From CAIUGU01 sp031398625 (GTDB lineage: Bacteria; Pseudomonadota; Gammaproteobacteria; Steroidobacterales; Steroidobacteraceae): a stretch of DNA of 14,513 nucleotides. Each line of letters starts with the position of its first letter. Position 1 is the stretch's first letter. The notes under the pieces were generated by a model. The model was not told the origin of the DNA and did no database searches. It was given only the letters and a program-made list of their open reading frames with translations. The DNA is taken from positions 1-14,513 of the forward strand of contig JANNNQ010000141.1 in the NCBI GenBank assembly GCA_031398625.1. Direction: 5' to 3'. Below are positions 1 through 7,203 of the stretch, in pieces. A program made the position numbers and the translations under genes.

Positions 1-86
1 TGGTGTCCGTCGAGTGACGCGGCGAGGTCGAACAGCTCGTTGCGGGCTGTGGCGTCGCCGGGATCGCGAGCAAGGCGGTCGGCCGT
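1..86 (-). other. Possible partial coding sequence joined to the broken tRNA
   Basis: Read on the minus strand with codon boundaries at 84-86 down to 3-5, this stretch is open to the window edge and translates to a plausible peptide that includes ADRLARDPGDATARNELFD. Most codons end in G or C, as expected of a real gene in a high-GC genome. The frame stays open back into the tRNA remnant, to an in-frame TAG there, and has no ATG, GTG or TTG start, so the 5' end of any gene is missing. The peptide resembles the helical LAxDPxDxxAR repeats of TPR-like proteins, but it is too short to assign. It could also be a chance open frame. Confidence 0.3.
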
Positions 87-148
87 GGTTCGAACTTGTG
101 ACCCCTGCCTTCGGAGGGCAGTACTCTATCCAGCTGAGCTACGGGCGC
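87..148 (-). tRNA. Truncated tRNA-Arg (anticodon CCG); 3' T stem and acceptor strand missing
   Basis: On the minus strand from 148 the sequence gives acceptor strand GCGCCCG, a D arm (GCTC, then AGCTGGATA, then GAGT), and a perfect anticodon stem CTGCC/GGCAG around loop CTCCGAA. The anticodon is CCG (Arg, codon CGG). A five-base variable region and the start of a T arm, ACAAG-TTCGAAC, follow. This matches the usual gammaproteobacterial tRNA-Arg(CCG) up to position 87. Beyond it, the sequence should pair back as CTTGT followed by CGGGCGC. It instead reads CACGG then CCGACCG, which closes neither the T stem nor the acceptor stem, and there is no CCA. As written the gene cannot fold into a functional tRNA, so it is a remnant, a recombination scar or an assembly junction. 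Confidence 0.8.
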
Positions 149-174
149 GTATCGGGACAGGAAAAGCGGGCCGC

Positions 175-180
175 ATGATA
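175..180 (-). promoter_or_regulatory. Candidate -10 box of the tRNA-Arg promoter
   Basis: Minus-strand TATCAT matches TATAAT at 5 of 6 positions and lies 26 bases upstream of the tRNA 5' end. A GC-rich discriminator follows it, as is common for stable-RNA promoters under stringent control. No convincing -35 hexamer lies 16-18 bases further upstream, so the assignment rests on the -10 box and its spacing. Confidence 0.4.
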
Positions 181-268
181 GCAGCGAAATGGCCACCGGT
201 CCGGCCGGGACGGGGAGGTATTCGGGAGCCGCCCGGCCATATGCCCCCAACCCTGAGGATTCTTCGGG

Positions 269-297
269 TTTATGCCGCGGCGCGAGATGGCTATACT
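269..297 (+). promoter_or_regulatory. Candidate sigma-70 promoter of the cytochrome c5 gene
   Basis: TATACT at 292-297 matches the -10 consensus at 5 of 6 positions. A weak -35 (TTTATG, 269-274) sits 17 bases upstream. Transcription would start near 304, giving a leader of about 77 bases before the ATG at 381. The -35 is poor, so this is a candidate only. Confidence 0.35.
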
Positions 298-380
298 TGC
301 GCGCCTTCCGGGCCAGCCGGTTCCGGGCACCGGTACCCAGCTGGCTGTTCACCCTTCAACTGATCACGGTTCACCCTCCA

Positions 381-923
381 ATGAGCGATTCCCGGGAAAG
401 TCAGTACAGCGACTCGCACGACAAGCATTTCTTCGACACCTTCATGCTGGTCCTAGGCAGCCTGGTCGCCGTCGCCTTTGCCTTGTACGTCCTGGCCCGG
501 ATCGTGGCCGTGAATACCCAGGAACAGCATGTCCTGACCGACCCGGCGGCAATGGCAGCCACGAACGCCCGGCTCAAGCCCGTGGCCCTGCTGGCCGTGT
601 CTGGCCAGGACAACTCGGCCGTCGAAGCCGCTTCTCCGCCACCCGCCGCTCCGACTGTCGCAGCGGCCCCGATGACGGGCGAAGCCGTCTACAACATGGC
701 CTGCGTCGCCTGCCATGGCCAGGGCATTGGCGGAGCGCCACTCTTCGGCAACAAGGAGGCCTGGGCACCCCGCATCGCGAAGGGCATGGACACCCTCCAC
801 CAGCATTCGATCCAGGGCTTCCAGGGCCAGGCCGGTTACATGCCGCCGAAGGGTGGCCGGGTCGATCTTGCCGACGAATCGATCGTCAATTCCGTCGACT
901 ACATGGTGTCTGCCGCCCGCTGA
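381..923 (+). CDS. Cytochrome c5-type membrane-anchored c-type cytochrome
   Basis: This 180-residue protein is a monohaem class I cytochrome of the c5 family, a periplasmic electron carrier anchored to the inner membrane. A hydrophilic N-terminus (1-18, HDKHFFDTF) precedes one transmembrane helix (about 21-43). An Ala/Pro-rich linker (about 82-98) then leads to the haem domain. The haem-binding motif is CVACH, with Cys108, Cys111 and His112. Met154 in YMPPKGG is the likely sixth ligand, and DESIVNSVDYMV forms the usual C-terminal helix. I chose the ATG at 381 because family members begin with MSD...HDKxFFDTFMLVLG. Longer in-frame starts from 189 add a sequence that is not family-like. There is no strong Shine-Dalgarno. 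No partner oxidase or dehydrogenase gene is adjacent, so the exact redox partner cannot be read from context. Confidence 0.9.
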   Translation: MSDSRESQYSDSHDKHFFDTFMLVLGSLVAVAFALYVLARIVAVNTQEQHVLTDPAAMAATNARLKPVALLAVSGQDNSAVEAASPPPAAPTVAAAPMTGEAVYNMACVACHGQGIGGAPLFGNKEAWAPRIAKGMDTLHQHSIQGFQGQAGYMPPKGGRVDLADESIVNSVDYMVSAAR

Positions 924-1157
924 CGGGGTTCGCTGCAGCAGCAGCGCACCCATCCTCTTCCACTCGCCGGTCCAGCTCACTGATCGTGTGCTTCCCGCTT
1001 GTACTCGCGGGAATATTTTACATTTCGATGTCTGGCCATCTGACACCCTCGCACTCCGCTTTGTGGAGTAAGGTGGGTCCCCGTCAGATGGGGGTCCGCT
1101 CACCCGGCAACGTCCACGCGGAACGAAAAGGTCCCTCACTTCGTCCCTGGAGGCGCT
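924..1157 (+). other. Non-coding gap between the cytochrome and the signalling cluster
   Basis: I see no gene in these 234 bases. There is a short AT-rich island (1012-1028). Two small hairpins follow: ACTCC/GGAGT at 1053-1069, and CCCC/GGGG with a seven-base loop at 1079-1093. Neither is followed by a T tract, so neither is a convincing intrinsic terminator. The promoter of the signalling cluster probably lies here, but I could not find a clear -35/-10 pair. Confidence 0.45.
1149..1153 (+). promoter_or_regulatory. Ribosome binding site supporting a TTG start
   Basis: GGAGG lies four bases upstream of the TTG at 1158. It is the only strong Shine-Dalgarno near the start of the kinase frame. 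The encoded N-terminus begins exactly where the membrane sensor domain should, so the site favours the non-ATG start. Confidence 0.6.
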
Positions 1158-3113
1158 TTGCTGACGCCCTGGCCAGCTGCTCTCTTCGCAGTCATGGCGA
1201 CGGGGGCCACGCTTGCGATTCGCATTGCCCTGGATGAGCAGCTCGGCGGCCAGCCGACATTGGTGATCTTTACCCTGCCGATAGTGCTCAGCGCCTATCT
1301 GGGCGGGTTGCGCGCCGGGTTGCTGTCGACGGCGCTCACGCTTCTCGGGGCGAGCTATTTCCTGTTGCCACCGATTCACAGCATTGCGATCCAGTCGGGA
1401 GTCGAGCGCTGGCAGCTGTTTTTTGTCGCGCTGGCCGGCGTGCTCATCAGCGGGCTGTGTGAAGTGCTCCATCGTGCGCGCCGGCGGGCCGATCTGGCGA
1501 CTCGCGAGCATCAGCAAGTGGAGGAGGCGTTGCGGGCGAGCGAGGAGCGGCTCCAGACGGTCACGGAGAATCTCTCGGAGGGCCTCGTGATCGCCGACCT
1601 CGACGGACGGCTCGTCCACTGGAATCGCGCCGGGATCGAGATGCTCGGCTTTGCCTCACGCGAGGAGGGGCCGCGGAATCTGCCGGATTTCCACGACCTC
1701 TTCGAGCTGTCGTCACTGGACGGGGCGATTCTGCCCGATGACCAGTGGCCGCTGCAGCGGATCCTGGGCGGTGAACGGTTGCGCGGGCTGGAAGTGCGCA
1801 TCCGACGCCTCCAAGGTGACTGGCAGAGGGTCTTCAGCTACAGCGGGGCCATCGTCCGCGATCCGAAAGGCCATTCCGTGGCATTCATGAGCATCGGGGA
1901 CATCACCCAACGCACGGAGGCTCAGGAAAAGGCAGTTTGGCTGGCCTCATTTCCGGAACGAAACCCCAACCCCGTTCTCGAGGTTGATCTCGCCGCCGGC
2001 GTGATTCATTACGCGAACCCGGCAGCGAGCCGGCTGCTGCCGGATCTTGAAATGCTGGGGGTGCGGCATCCGGTGCTGGCCGGCCTGCCAGAGGTGGAAA
2101 GAGCGCTTCGGGATGAGGGGGCTGATGCGGTACGGCGCGAGGTCACGGCGGGGGATTTTTCCTGGGCTCAGACCATTTCCTACATCCCCGAAACACAACG
2201 ACTCCGCATTTACAGCTTGAACATCACGGAACGGAAGGAGGCGGAGGCGAGAGTCCTTGAGCTCAACGCGGAGCTGGAACACCGCGTGGTCGAACGAACC
2301 GCCCAGCTCGAAGCGGCGTACAAGGATCTGGAGGCGTTCTCCACGGCCGTGACGCGCGACCTGCGCGTCGCCGAGGCCGCGGACCGCGTGAAGTCGGCCT
2401 TCCTGGCCACGATGTCGCACGAGCTGCGCACTCCGCTCAATTCGATCATCGGCTTTACCGGCATCGTGCTCATGGGCAAGGCGGGCCCGGTGAACACGGA
2501 ACAGGCGAAGCAGCTCGGTATGGTGCGCGAGAGCGCGTGGCACTTGCTGGCGCTGATCAATGATGTGCTGGACCTGTCCAAGATCGAGGCGGGCCAGCTG
2601 GAGGTGCGCGCCGAAGCGTTCGATTTGCCGGCCTCGATCGGTCGAGTGATGGCCATGATCGGCCTGCAGGCAGAGAAGAAGGGACTCAAACTCGGCGCGG
2701 TCGTTGCCCGCGAGCTGGGCGAGATGGTCAGCGACCAGCGACGCGTGGAGCAGATCCTGCTCAATCTTCTCAGCAACGCAGTGAAGTTCACCGACCGCGG
2801 CCACGTTACGCTCACTGCGGATCGGCTTGCCGATTTCAAGCCTTCGCCGGTGGCCACGCCCGGCCTCGCTGTGCGGCTCCGGGTGGTGGATACCGGCATC
2901 GGCATCAGCCCCAAGGATGTGGCGTTGCTCTTCGATCCCTTCCGCCAGATCGATACCGGCCTCGCCCGACAGGCGGAAGGAACCGGCCTGGGTCTCGCGA
3001 TTTGCCGCCGGCTGGCGACGCTGCTCGGCGGCGAGATCAGTGTCGCATCCAGGTGGTCGGAGGGCAGCGAATTTACCGTTATCCTGCCATTGCAAAGACC
3101 CTGCAACCCATGA
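1158..3113 (+). CDS. Membrane sensor histidine kinase: DUF4118-PAS-PAS-HisKA-HATPase
   Basis: This 651-residue sensor kinase presumably autophosphorylates and passes phosphate to nearby receivers. Residues about 5-103 are hydrophobic and match the KdpD-like four-helix DUF4118 domain (LDEQLGG, AYLGGLRAGLLSTAL). A short coiled coil (105-130) leads to a PAS domain (about 130-252, ending GDITQRTEAQ) and a second, more divergent PAS-like domain (about 262-358, ending LNITERK). A coiled coil (360-410) precedes the catalytic core. The H box MSHELRTPLN contains the phosphoacceptor His421. The N box is NLLSNAVKFT (536-545), G1 is DTGIGIS (578-584), the F box is FDPF (592-595) and G2 is GTGLGL (608-613), so the core looks functional. 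Unlike KdpD it lacks the KdpD and Usp domains, and no potassium-transport genes are near. Its stop overlaps the next start as ATGA, implying translational coupling. Confidence 0.9.
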   Translation: MLTPWPAALFAVMATGATLAIRIALDEQLGGQPTLVIFTLPIVLSAYLGGLRAGLLSTALTLLGASYFLLPPIHSIAIQSGVERWQLFFVALAGVLISGLCEVLHRARRRADLATREHQQVEEALRASEERLQTVTENLSEGLVIADLDGRLVHWNRAGIEMLGFASREEGPRNLPDFHDLFELSSLDGAILPDDQWPLQRILGGERLRGLEVRIRRLQGDWQRVFSYSGAIVRDPKGHSVAFMSIGDITQRTEAQEKAVWLASFPERNPNPVLEVDLAAGVIHYANPAASRLLPDLEMLGVRHPVLAGLPEVERALRDEGADAVRREVTAGDFSWAQTISYIPETQRLRIYSLNITERKEAEARVLELNAELEHRVVERTAQLEAAYKDLEAFSTAVTRDLRVAEAADRVKSAFLATMSHELRTPLNSIIGFTGIVLMGKAGPVNTEQAKQLGMVRESAWHLLALINDVLDLSKIEAGQLEVRAEAFDLPASIGRVMAMIGLQAEKKGLKLGAVVARELGEMVSDQRRVEQILLNLLSNAVKFTDRGHVTLTADRLADFKPSPVATPGLAVRLRVVDTGIGISPKDVALLFDPFRQIDTGLARQAEGTGLGLAICRRLATLLGGEISVASRWSEGSEFTVILPLQRPCNP

Positions 3114-3502
3114 ACGCACTCATTCTCCTGATCGAAGACAACGAGAAGAATCGCTACCTCACGACCTATCTGCTGGAAGACCACGGCTATCAGGTGGTCC
3201 ACGCCGCCGACGGCCCCCGCGGCATCGTCACCGCGCAGGCAATCCTGCCCGACCTCATCCTGCTCGACATCCAGCTGCCCATGATGGACGGCCACGCCGT
3301 TACGCGCGCCCTGCGCGAGATCGAGACGCTGCGGGAAACTCCGATCATCGCCGTGACTTCCTACGCCATGGCCGGCGATCGGGAGAAGGCGATCGCCGCG
3401 GGCTGCAATGGCTACATCGAGAAGCCGATCAATCCCGAAACCTTCGCCCATGAAATCTCCCGCTTCCACCCGCCCGTGCGCCCACCCGGTGGAACGCCAT
3501 GA
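3110..3502 (+). CDS. Single-domain response regulator (CheY/DivK-like)
   Basis: This 130-residue protein is a lone receiver domain with no output domain. Conserved residues are present: the acidic pocket Glu9/Asp10, phosphoacceptor Asp53 (LLDIQLPMMDG), Thr83 in the AVTSYA switch region, and Lys105 in the EKP loop. It fits the DivK/CheY-like type that relays phosphate or binds a partner protein. The ATG at 3110 overlaps the upstream kinase stop as ATGA, and its own stop overlaps the hybrid kinase start the same way, so the three genes are probably translated in a coupled manner. The likely donor is the upstream kinase. It may act as a shuttle or phosphate sink in the cluster; that role is inferred from position only. 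Confidence 0.92.
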   Translation: MNALILLIEDNEKNRYLTTYLLEDHGYQVVHAADGPRGIVTAQAILPDLILLDIQLPMMDGHAVTRALREIETLRETPIIAVTSYAMAGDREKAIAAGCNGYIEKPINPETFAHEISRFHPPVRPPGGTP

Positions 3503-6500
3503 CCCGCATCCTGATCGTCGATGACCACGTGGAAAACCTGCTCTATCTGGAGGCCCTGTTTACGAGTGTGGACTGCACGGTGGACTCCGCGCACGACGGC
3601 GTCGAGGCGCTGGAGAAGGCGCGGCAGATCCTGCCCGACGTCGTCATTTCCGACCTGCTCATGCCGGTGATGGATGGCTATGCCCTGCTCCACGAGTGGA
3701 AAGCCGACCCCGTGCTGAAGACAGTACCGTTCATGGTCTATACCGCCACCTACACCGAGGAAGCAGATCGCCAGCTCGCGCTCAACATGGGTGCCGATGC
3801 ATTCATCCTCAAGCCGACCGAGCCGCAGGGGCTTATCGCGAAGCTGCGTGAGGTGCTGGCCAGTTCGGCGCGGGAAGCTCCGGAGCCGTCCAGGATTTCA
3901 GGCAGCGATGCACGGGGGCTGATCACCATCTACACCGAGCGGGTGATCCGCAAGCTGGAGGAAAAAACGCTGCAGCTGGAGGCAGCCAATCGCGCGCTCC
4001 AGCTGGAAATCGTCGAGCGCAAGCATGCCGAGATGGCGCAGCGTCAGCTGGCGGACGTGCAGAAGGCCATCCTGAATGCCCTGCCCGCCCACATCGCGCT
4101 GGTGGATGCACAGGGGGTGATCGTTTCCGTGAATGAAGCCTGGCGGCGCTTTGCCGCGGCCAATGTGCTGCAAGGGCCGGAGTTCTGCGTCGGCCAGAAC
4201 TACCTGGCTGTCTGCGATCAGGCCATCGGCGATTGCTCCACCGAAGCAGGAGCCGCCGCCGCAGGCATCCGCAGCGTACTGCGCGGGGAAGTGAAGGAAT
4301 TCGTCCTCGAGTATCCCTGCCATTCGCCGAGCGAGCCGCGCTGGTTCCGGTTGATGGTGACTCCGCTGGACGAAGAGCAGCGGGCGGGTGCGGTCGTCAT
4401 GCACGTCAACATCACGGCGAGGAAACTCTCTGAAAACATCCTTCGCGACAGTGAGCATCGGCTGAACTTTGCCTTGACCGCCGGAGGTATCGGCGACTGG
4501 AGCCTCGACTTGCGCACCAACGTGGCCCATCGCTCCTTGCGCCACGATCAATGCTTCGGGTACAGCGAAATGTTGCCCGCCTGGGGTTACGACACCTTCC
4601 TCGCACATGTCGATCCGGCTGACCGCGAACACGTCGATGCCAGTTTCCAGAAAGCGATGAAGGGCGAGGGCGAGTACGAAGACGAGTTCCGGACAACCTG
4701 GTCCGATGGATCAGTGCACTGGTTGTGGACCAAAGGGCACTTCTATTTTGACGACGCGGGCAAACCCTACAAGGTTGCCGGAATCGTGACCGACATCACC
4801 GTCCGCAAGCGGTCGGAGAAAAGTGTCAAGGCGGCGTTGCAGAGGCTGATCGAAGCGCAACGGATCGGTCAGATGGGCGACTGGGAATGGGACATTGCGA
4901 CGCAGAAGATTACGTGGTCACCCCAGGTCTTCGAGATCGTGGGGCGTGATCCGCAACTCGGACCCCCTCGCGACTTCGAGGAGCAGGCCAGCTTCTATGA
5001 CGCGTCGAGCATGGAGGTCATGCGGGAAAACATAGAGAGGGCCATCGCGACCGGCGAAAGACAGGCATACGAGATCGAGGTGCGCCGGCCCTCCGGGGAG
5101 AGCGTCCCGGTGCAGGCGATGGCAGTGCCCCGCAAGGATCAGAACGGCCGAGTGACGGGCTTCTACGGCACCATCCAGAACATCTCGGAGCGCAAGCGGG
5201 CGCAGGCCCTGCTTGAGGCCAGCAAACAGAGGCTGGACCTCGCTACCCGATCGGCGCGGATCGGTATCTGGGACTGGGATGTCGTCGCGGACAGGACGGA
5301 GTGGAACTCGCAGATGTACGCGCTGTATGGCATCCGCGAGCAGGATTTCACCACTGCCGAAGATACCTGGCGACGAGGCCTGCATCCGGAAGACCGCGCG
5401 CGGAGTGTAGCCGAGCTCCACGACGCACTCAGTGGCACCCGGGACTATCACACCGAATTCCGTGTCGTGTGGCCCGATGGAACGATTCGCCACATCGAAG
5501 CTCACGCAGTGGTCTTGCGGGCGGGCGACGGATCGCCCATCCGCATGACCGGTGTCAATTGGGATATCACCGACCGCACGCAGGCAAAGGCTCGGGTCGT
5601 TCAGCAGGCAGCACTCATCGACGAAGCGCGCGACGCCATCCTGGTCCGGGATCTCGACAACAACGTCGTCTTCTGGAGCAAGGGGGCTGAACGGCTCTAC
5701 GGCTGGATCGCTGCGGATGCCATGGGTCGGCCGGTTTTCGAGCTGCTCAGGCCTGATCCCGAGGCATTTCGTAAAGCGTTCGAAACCGTGATCCGGGAGG
5801 GCGTCTGGACCGGGGAACTCCGCAAGGTAACCCGAGCGCGCGCCAGCATCACCGTGGAAAGTCGCTGGACGCTGTTGCGGGACGCGCGGCAACAGCCCAC
5901 CTCTGTCCTTGAGATCAGCACGGATATCACGGCGCGCAAGCTGCTCGAAGAACAGGTGCGCCAGGCACAGAAGATGGAAGCCGTCGGCACACTGGCAGGC
6001 GGCATCGCCCATGATTTCAACAATATCCTCAGTGCCATTCGCGGCAACGCCGAGCTGGCATTGACGGACCTTGATCCGGACCATCCCGCACAGGAGAGCC
6101 TGGCAGAGATAGCCAAGGCGGCCCGACGTGCGAAAGATCTCGTGCAGCAGATCCTGAGCTTCAGCCGGCGTCAGCCGCACGAGCGCCGGGTAATCGCCCT
6201 GTCGCCGATCGTCGAGGAAACCTTCCGCCTGCTGCGCGCCTCGATCCCGGCCAGCGTCGAACTGGTCAGCACGGTTGCCAATGACCTCCCCCACATCCGG
6301 GCGGACGCCACGCAGATCCAGCAGGTCGTCATGAATCTGTGCACCAATGCCTGGCAGGCAATGGATGAGCGGCGCGGCCGCATCGACCTGACCATTGATA
6401 CCGCTACGCTCGATGGCGACCGTGTGAATGCGCCAGCCGGGCTGCCCCCCGGCCACTACGCCCGCCTGGCGGTGACGGATACGGGCCGGGGCATGGATGC

Positions 6501-7107
6501 TGCGACCCTCAAGCGGATCTTCGACCCGTTCTTCACGACCAAGCCGGTGGGCGAGGGAACCGGGCTCGGCCTGTCCGTCGTTCACGGCATCGTGCTGGAA
6601 CATGGCGGCGGGATCGAGGTCATCAGCAAGCCGGGCGCAGGCACGACGTTCCTGATCTACCTGCCCGCGGCGGATGCCCCACTGGAGTCCGTGCCCGGGA
6701 AGAAGGAATTCGCGCATCGGGGCGAGGGGCAGCATGTTCTGTACCTCGATGACGAAGAGCCGCTGGTCTTCCTGGCGCGTCGCGCGCTGCAACGGCTCGG
6801 CTACCGGGTGAGCGGTTTCTCCTCCCCCGGCGAGGCGTTGGCCGCATTTCACGAAGCGCCGGAACAGTTCGATCTCGTGATCACCGACCTCAACATGCCA
6901 GGGTCCTCCGGCCTCGAGGTATCCGGAGAGATCCTGGGAGTGCGGCCGGAGATTCCCATCATCCTGATCTCGGGTTACGTCACCGAAGAACTGGCTGAAA
7001 GCGCGCGTCGTATCGGTATCCGCTACCTGATGTACAAGCCAAGCACGATGGACGAGATGAGCCAGACCATCCATCAGTTTGCCATGGAGGCGCGTCAACC
7101 CCGCTGA
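3499..7107 (+). CDS. Hybrid histidine kinase: REC, five PAS domains, HisKA-HATPase, REC
   Basis: This 1202-residue protein has no membrane segment and appears cytoplasmic. The N-terminal receiver (1-120) has Asp8/Asp9, Asp52 and Lys105. After a coiled coil (about 145-185) come five PAS-type modules: about 186-312 (a cysteine-bearing subtype with EYPC and RWF), 317-440, 445-568, 572-695 and 701-815. Most end in a PAC-like NI/DIT/SxRK turn. The kinase core is of the GGIAHDFNNIL type with phosphoacceptor His838. Its N box is NLCTNAWQAM (946-955), G1 is DTGRGM (994-999), and G2 is GEGTGLGL. The C-terminal receiver (about 1078-1195) has Asp1084/Asp1085, Asp1130 and Lys1180. Having receivers at both ends suggests it is controlled by upstream phosphotransfer as well as feeding one onward. 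The start is fixed by an ATGA overlap with the preceding regulator. No DNA-binding domain is present. Confidence 0.92.
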   Translation: MTRILIVDDHVENLLYLEALFTSVDCTVDSAHDGVEALEKARQILPDVVISDLLMPVMDGYALLHEWKADPVLKTVPFMVYTATYTEEADRQLALNMGADAFILKPTEPQGLIAKLREVLASSAREAPEPSRISGSDARGLITIYTERVIRKLEEKTLQLEAANRALQLEIVERKHAEMAQRQLADVQKAILNALPAHIALVDAQGVIVSVNEAWRRFAAANVLQGPEFCVGQNYLAVCDQAIGDCSTEAGAAAAGIRSVLRGEVKEFVLEYPCHSPSEPRWFRLMVTPLDEEQRAGAVVMHVNITARKLSENILRDSEHRLNFALTAGGIGDWSLDLRTNVAHRSLRHDQCFGYSEMLPAWGYDTFLAHVDPADREHVDASFQKAMKGEGEYEDEFRTTWSDGSVHWLWTKGHFYFDDAGKPYKVAGIVTDITVRKRSEKSVKAALQRLIEAQRIGQMGDWEWDIATQKITWSPQVFEIVGRDPQLGPPRDFEEQASFYDASSMEVMRENIERAIATGERQAYEIEVRRPSGESVPVQAMAVPRKDQNGRVTGFYGTIQNISERKRAQALLEASKQRLDLATRSARIGIWDWDVVADRTEWNSQMYALYGIREQDFTTAEDTWRRGLHPEDRARSVAELHDALSGTRDYHTEFRVVWPDGTIRHIEAHAVVLRAGDGSPIRMTGVNWDITDRTQAKARVVQQAALIDEARDAILVRDLDNNVVFWSKGAERLYGWIAADAMGRPVFELLRPDPEAFRKAFETVIREGVWTGELRKVTRARASITVESRWTLLRDARQQPTSVLEISTDITARKLLEEQVRQAQKMEAVGTLAGGIAHDFNNILSAIRGNAELALTDLDPDHPAQESLAEIAKAARRAKDLVQQILSFSRRQPHERRVIALSPIVEETFRLLRASIPASVELVSTVANDLPHIRADATQIQQVVMNLCTNAWQAMDERRGRIDLTIDTATLDGDRVNAPAGLPPGHYARLAVTDTGRGMDAATLKRIFDPFFTTKPVGEGTGLGLSVVHGIVLEHGGGIEVISKPGAGTTFLIYLPAADAPLESVPGKKEFAHRGEGQHVLYLDDEEPLVFLARRALQRLGYRVSGFSSPGEALAAFHEAPEQFDLVITDLNMPGSSGLEVSGEILGVRPEIPIILISGYVTEELAESARRIGIRYLMYKPSTMDEMSQTIHQFAMEARQPR

Positions 7108-7118
7108 CCGCCGCGTTT

Positions 7119-7141
7119 GCATCCCCCGATTAGGGGGATGC
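7119..7141. repeat. Perfect inverted repeat in the gap before the EAL protein
   Basis: GCATCCCCC (7119-7127) and GGGGGATGC (7133-7141) form a perfect 9-bp dyad around GATTA. It lies 12 bases after the hybrid kinase stop, in the only real gap of the cluster. No T tract follows it. A weaker hairpin, TGCC/GGCA (7139-7150), overlaps its right arm. It could be an operator, an attenuating or partial terminator, or an RNA-stability hairpin. The symmetry is directly visible; the role is not. Confidence 0.75.
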
Positions 7142-7203
7142 CTCATGGCAACTAACGGATCCTGCCCATGGCGCTGCCGCGGCTTTGCAGCTGGAATGGG
7201 CTG

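Noticed and set aside
189..380. 64-residue N-terminal extension of the cytochrome c5 gene
   Set aside because: The extra residues do not resemble the family, which begins with MSD...HDKxFFDTF. They would also cover the candidate promoter at 269-297.
999..1019. TTGTAC and TATTTT as a -35/-10 pair for the signalling cluster
   Set aside because: The spacer would be only 9 bases, too short for a sigma-70 promoter.
1053..1093. Two short hairpins read as an intrinsic terminator after the cytochrome gene
   Set aside because: The stems are only four or five base pairs and no T tract follows either.
453..1619. Minus-strand open frame of 388 codons across the cytochrome and the kinase start
   Set aside because: It is antisense to two recognisable proteins, has no family similarity that I can see, and spans the intergenic region without changing composition. 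Treated as a shadow.
3499..7107. The tandem PAS modules of the hybrid kinase as a DNA repeat array
   Set aside because: The five modules share a fold and PAC-like ends but are diverged in sequence, with no repeated nucleotide blocks visible. This is ordinary domain duplication.
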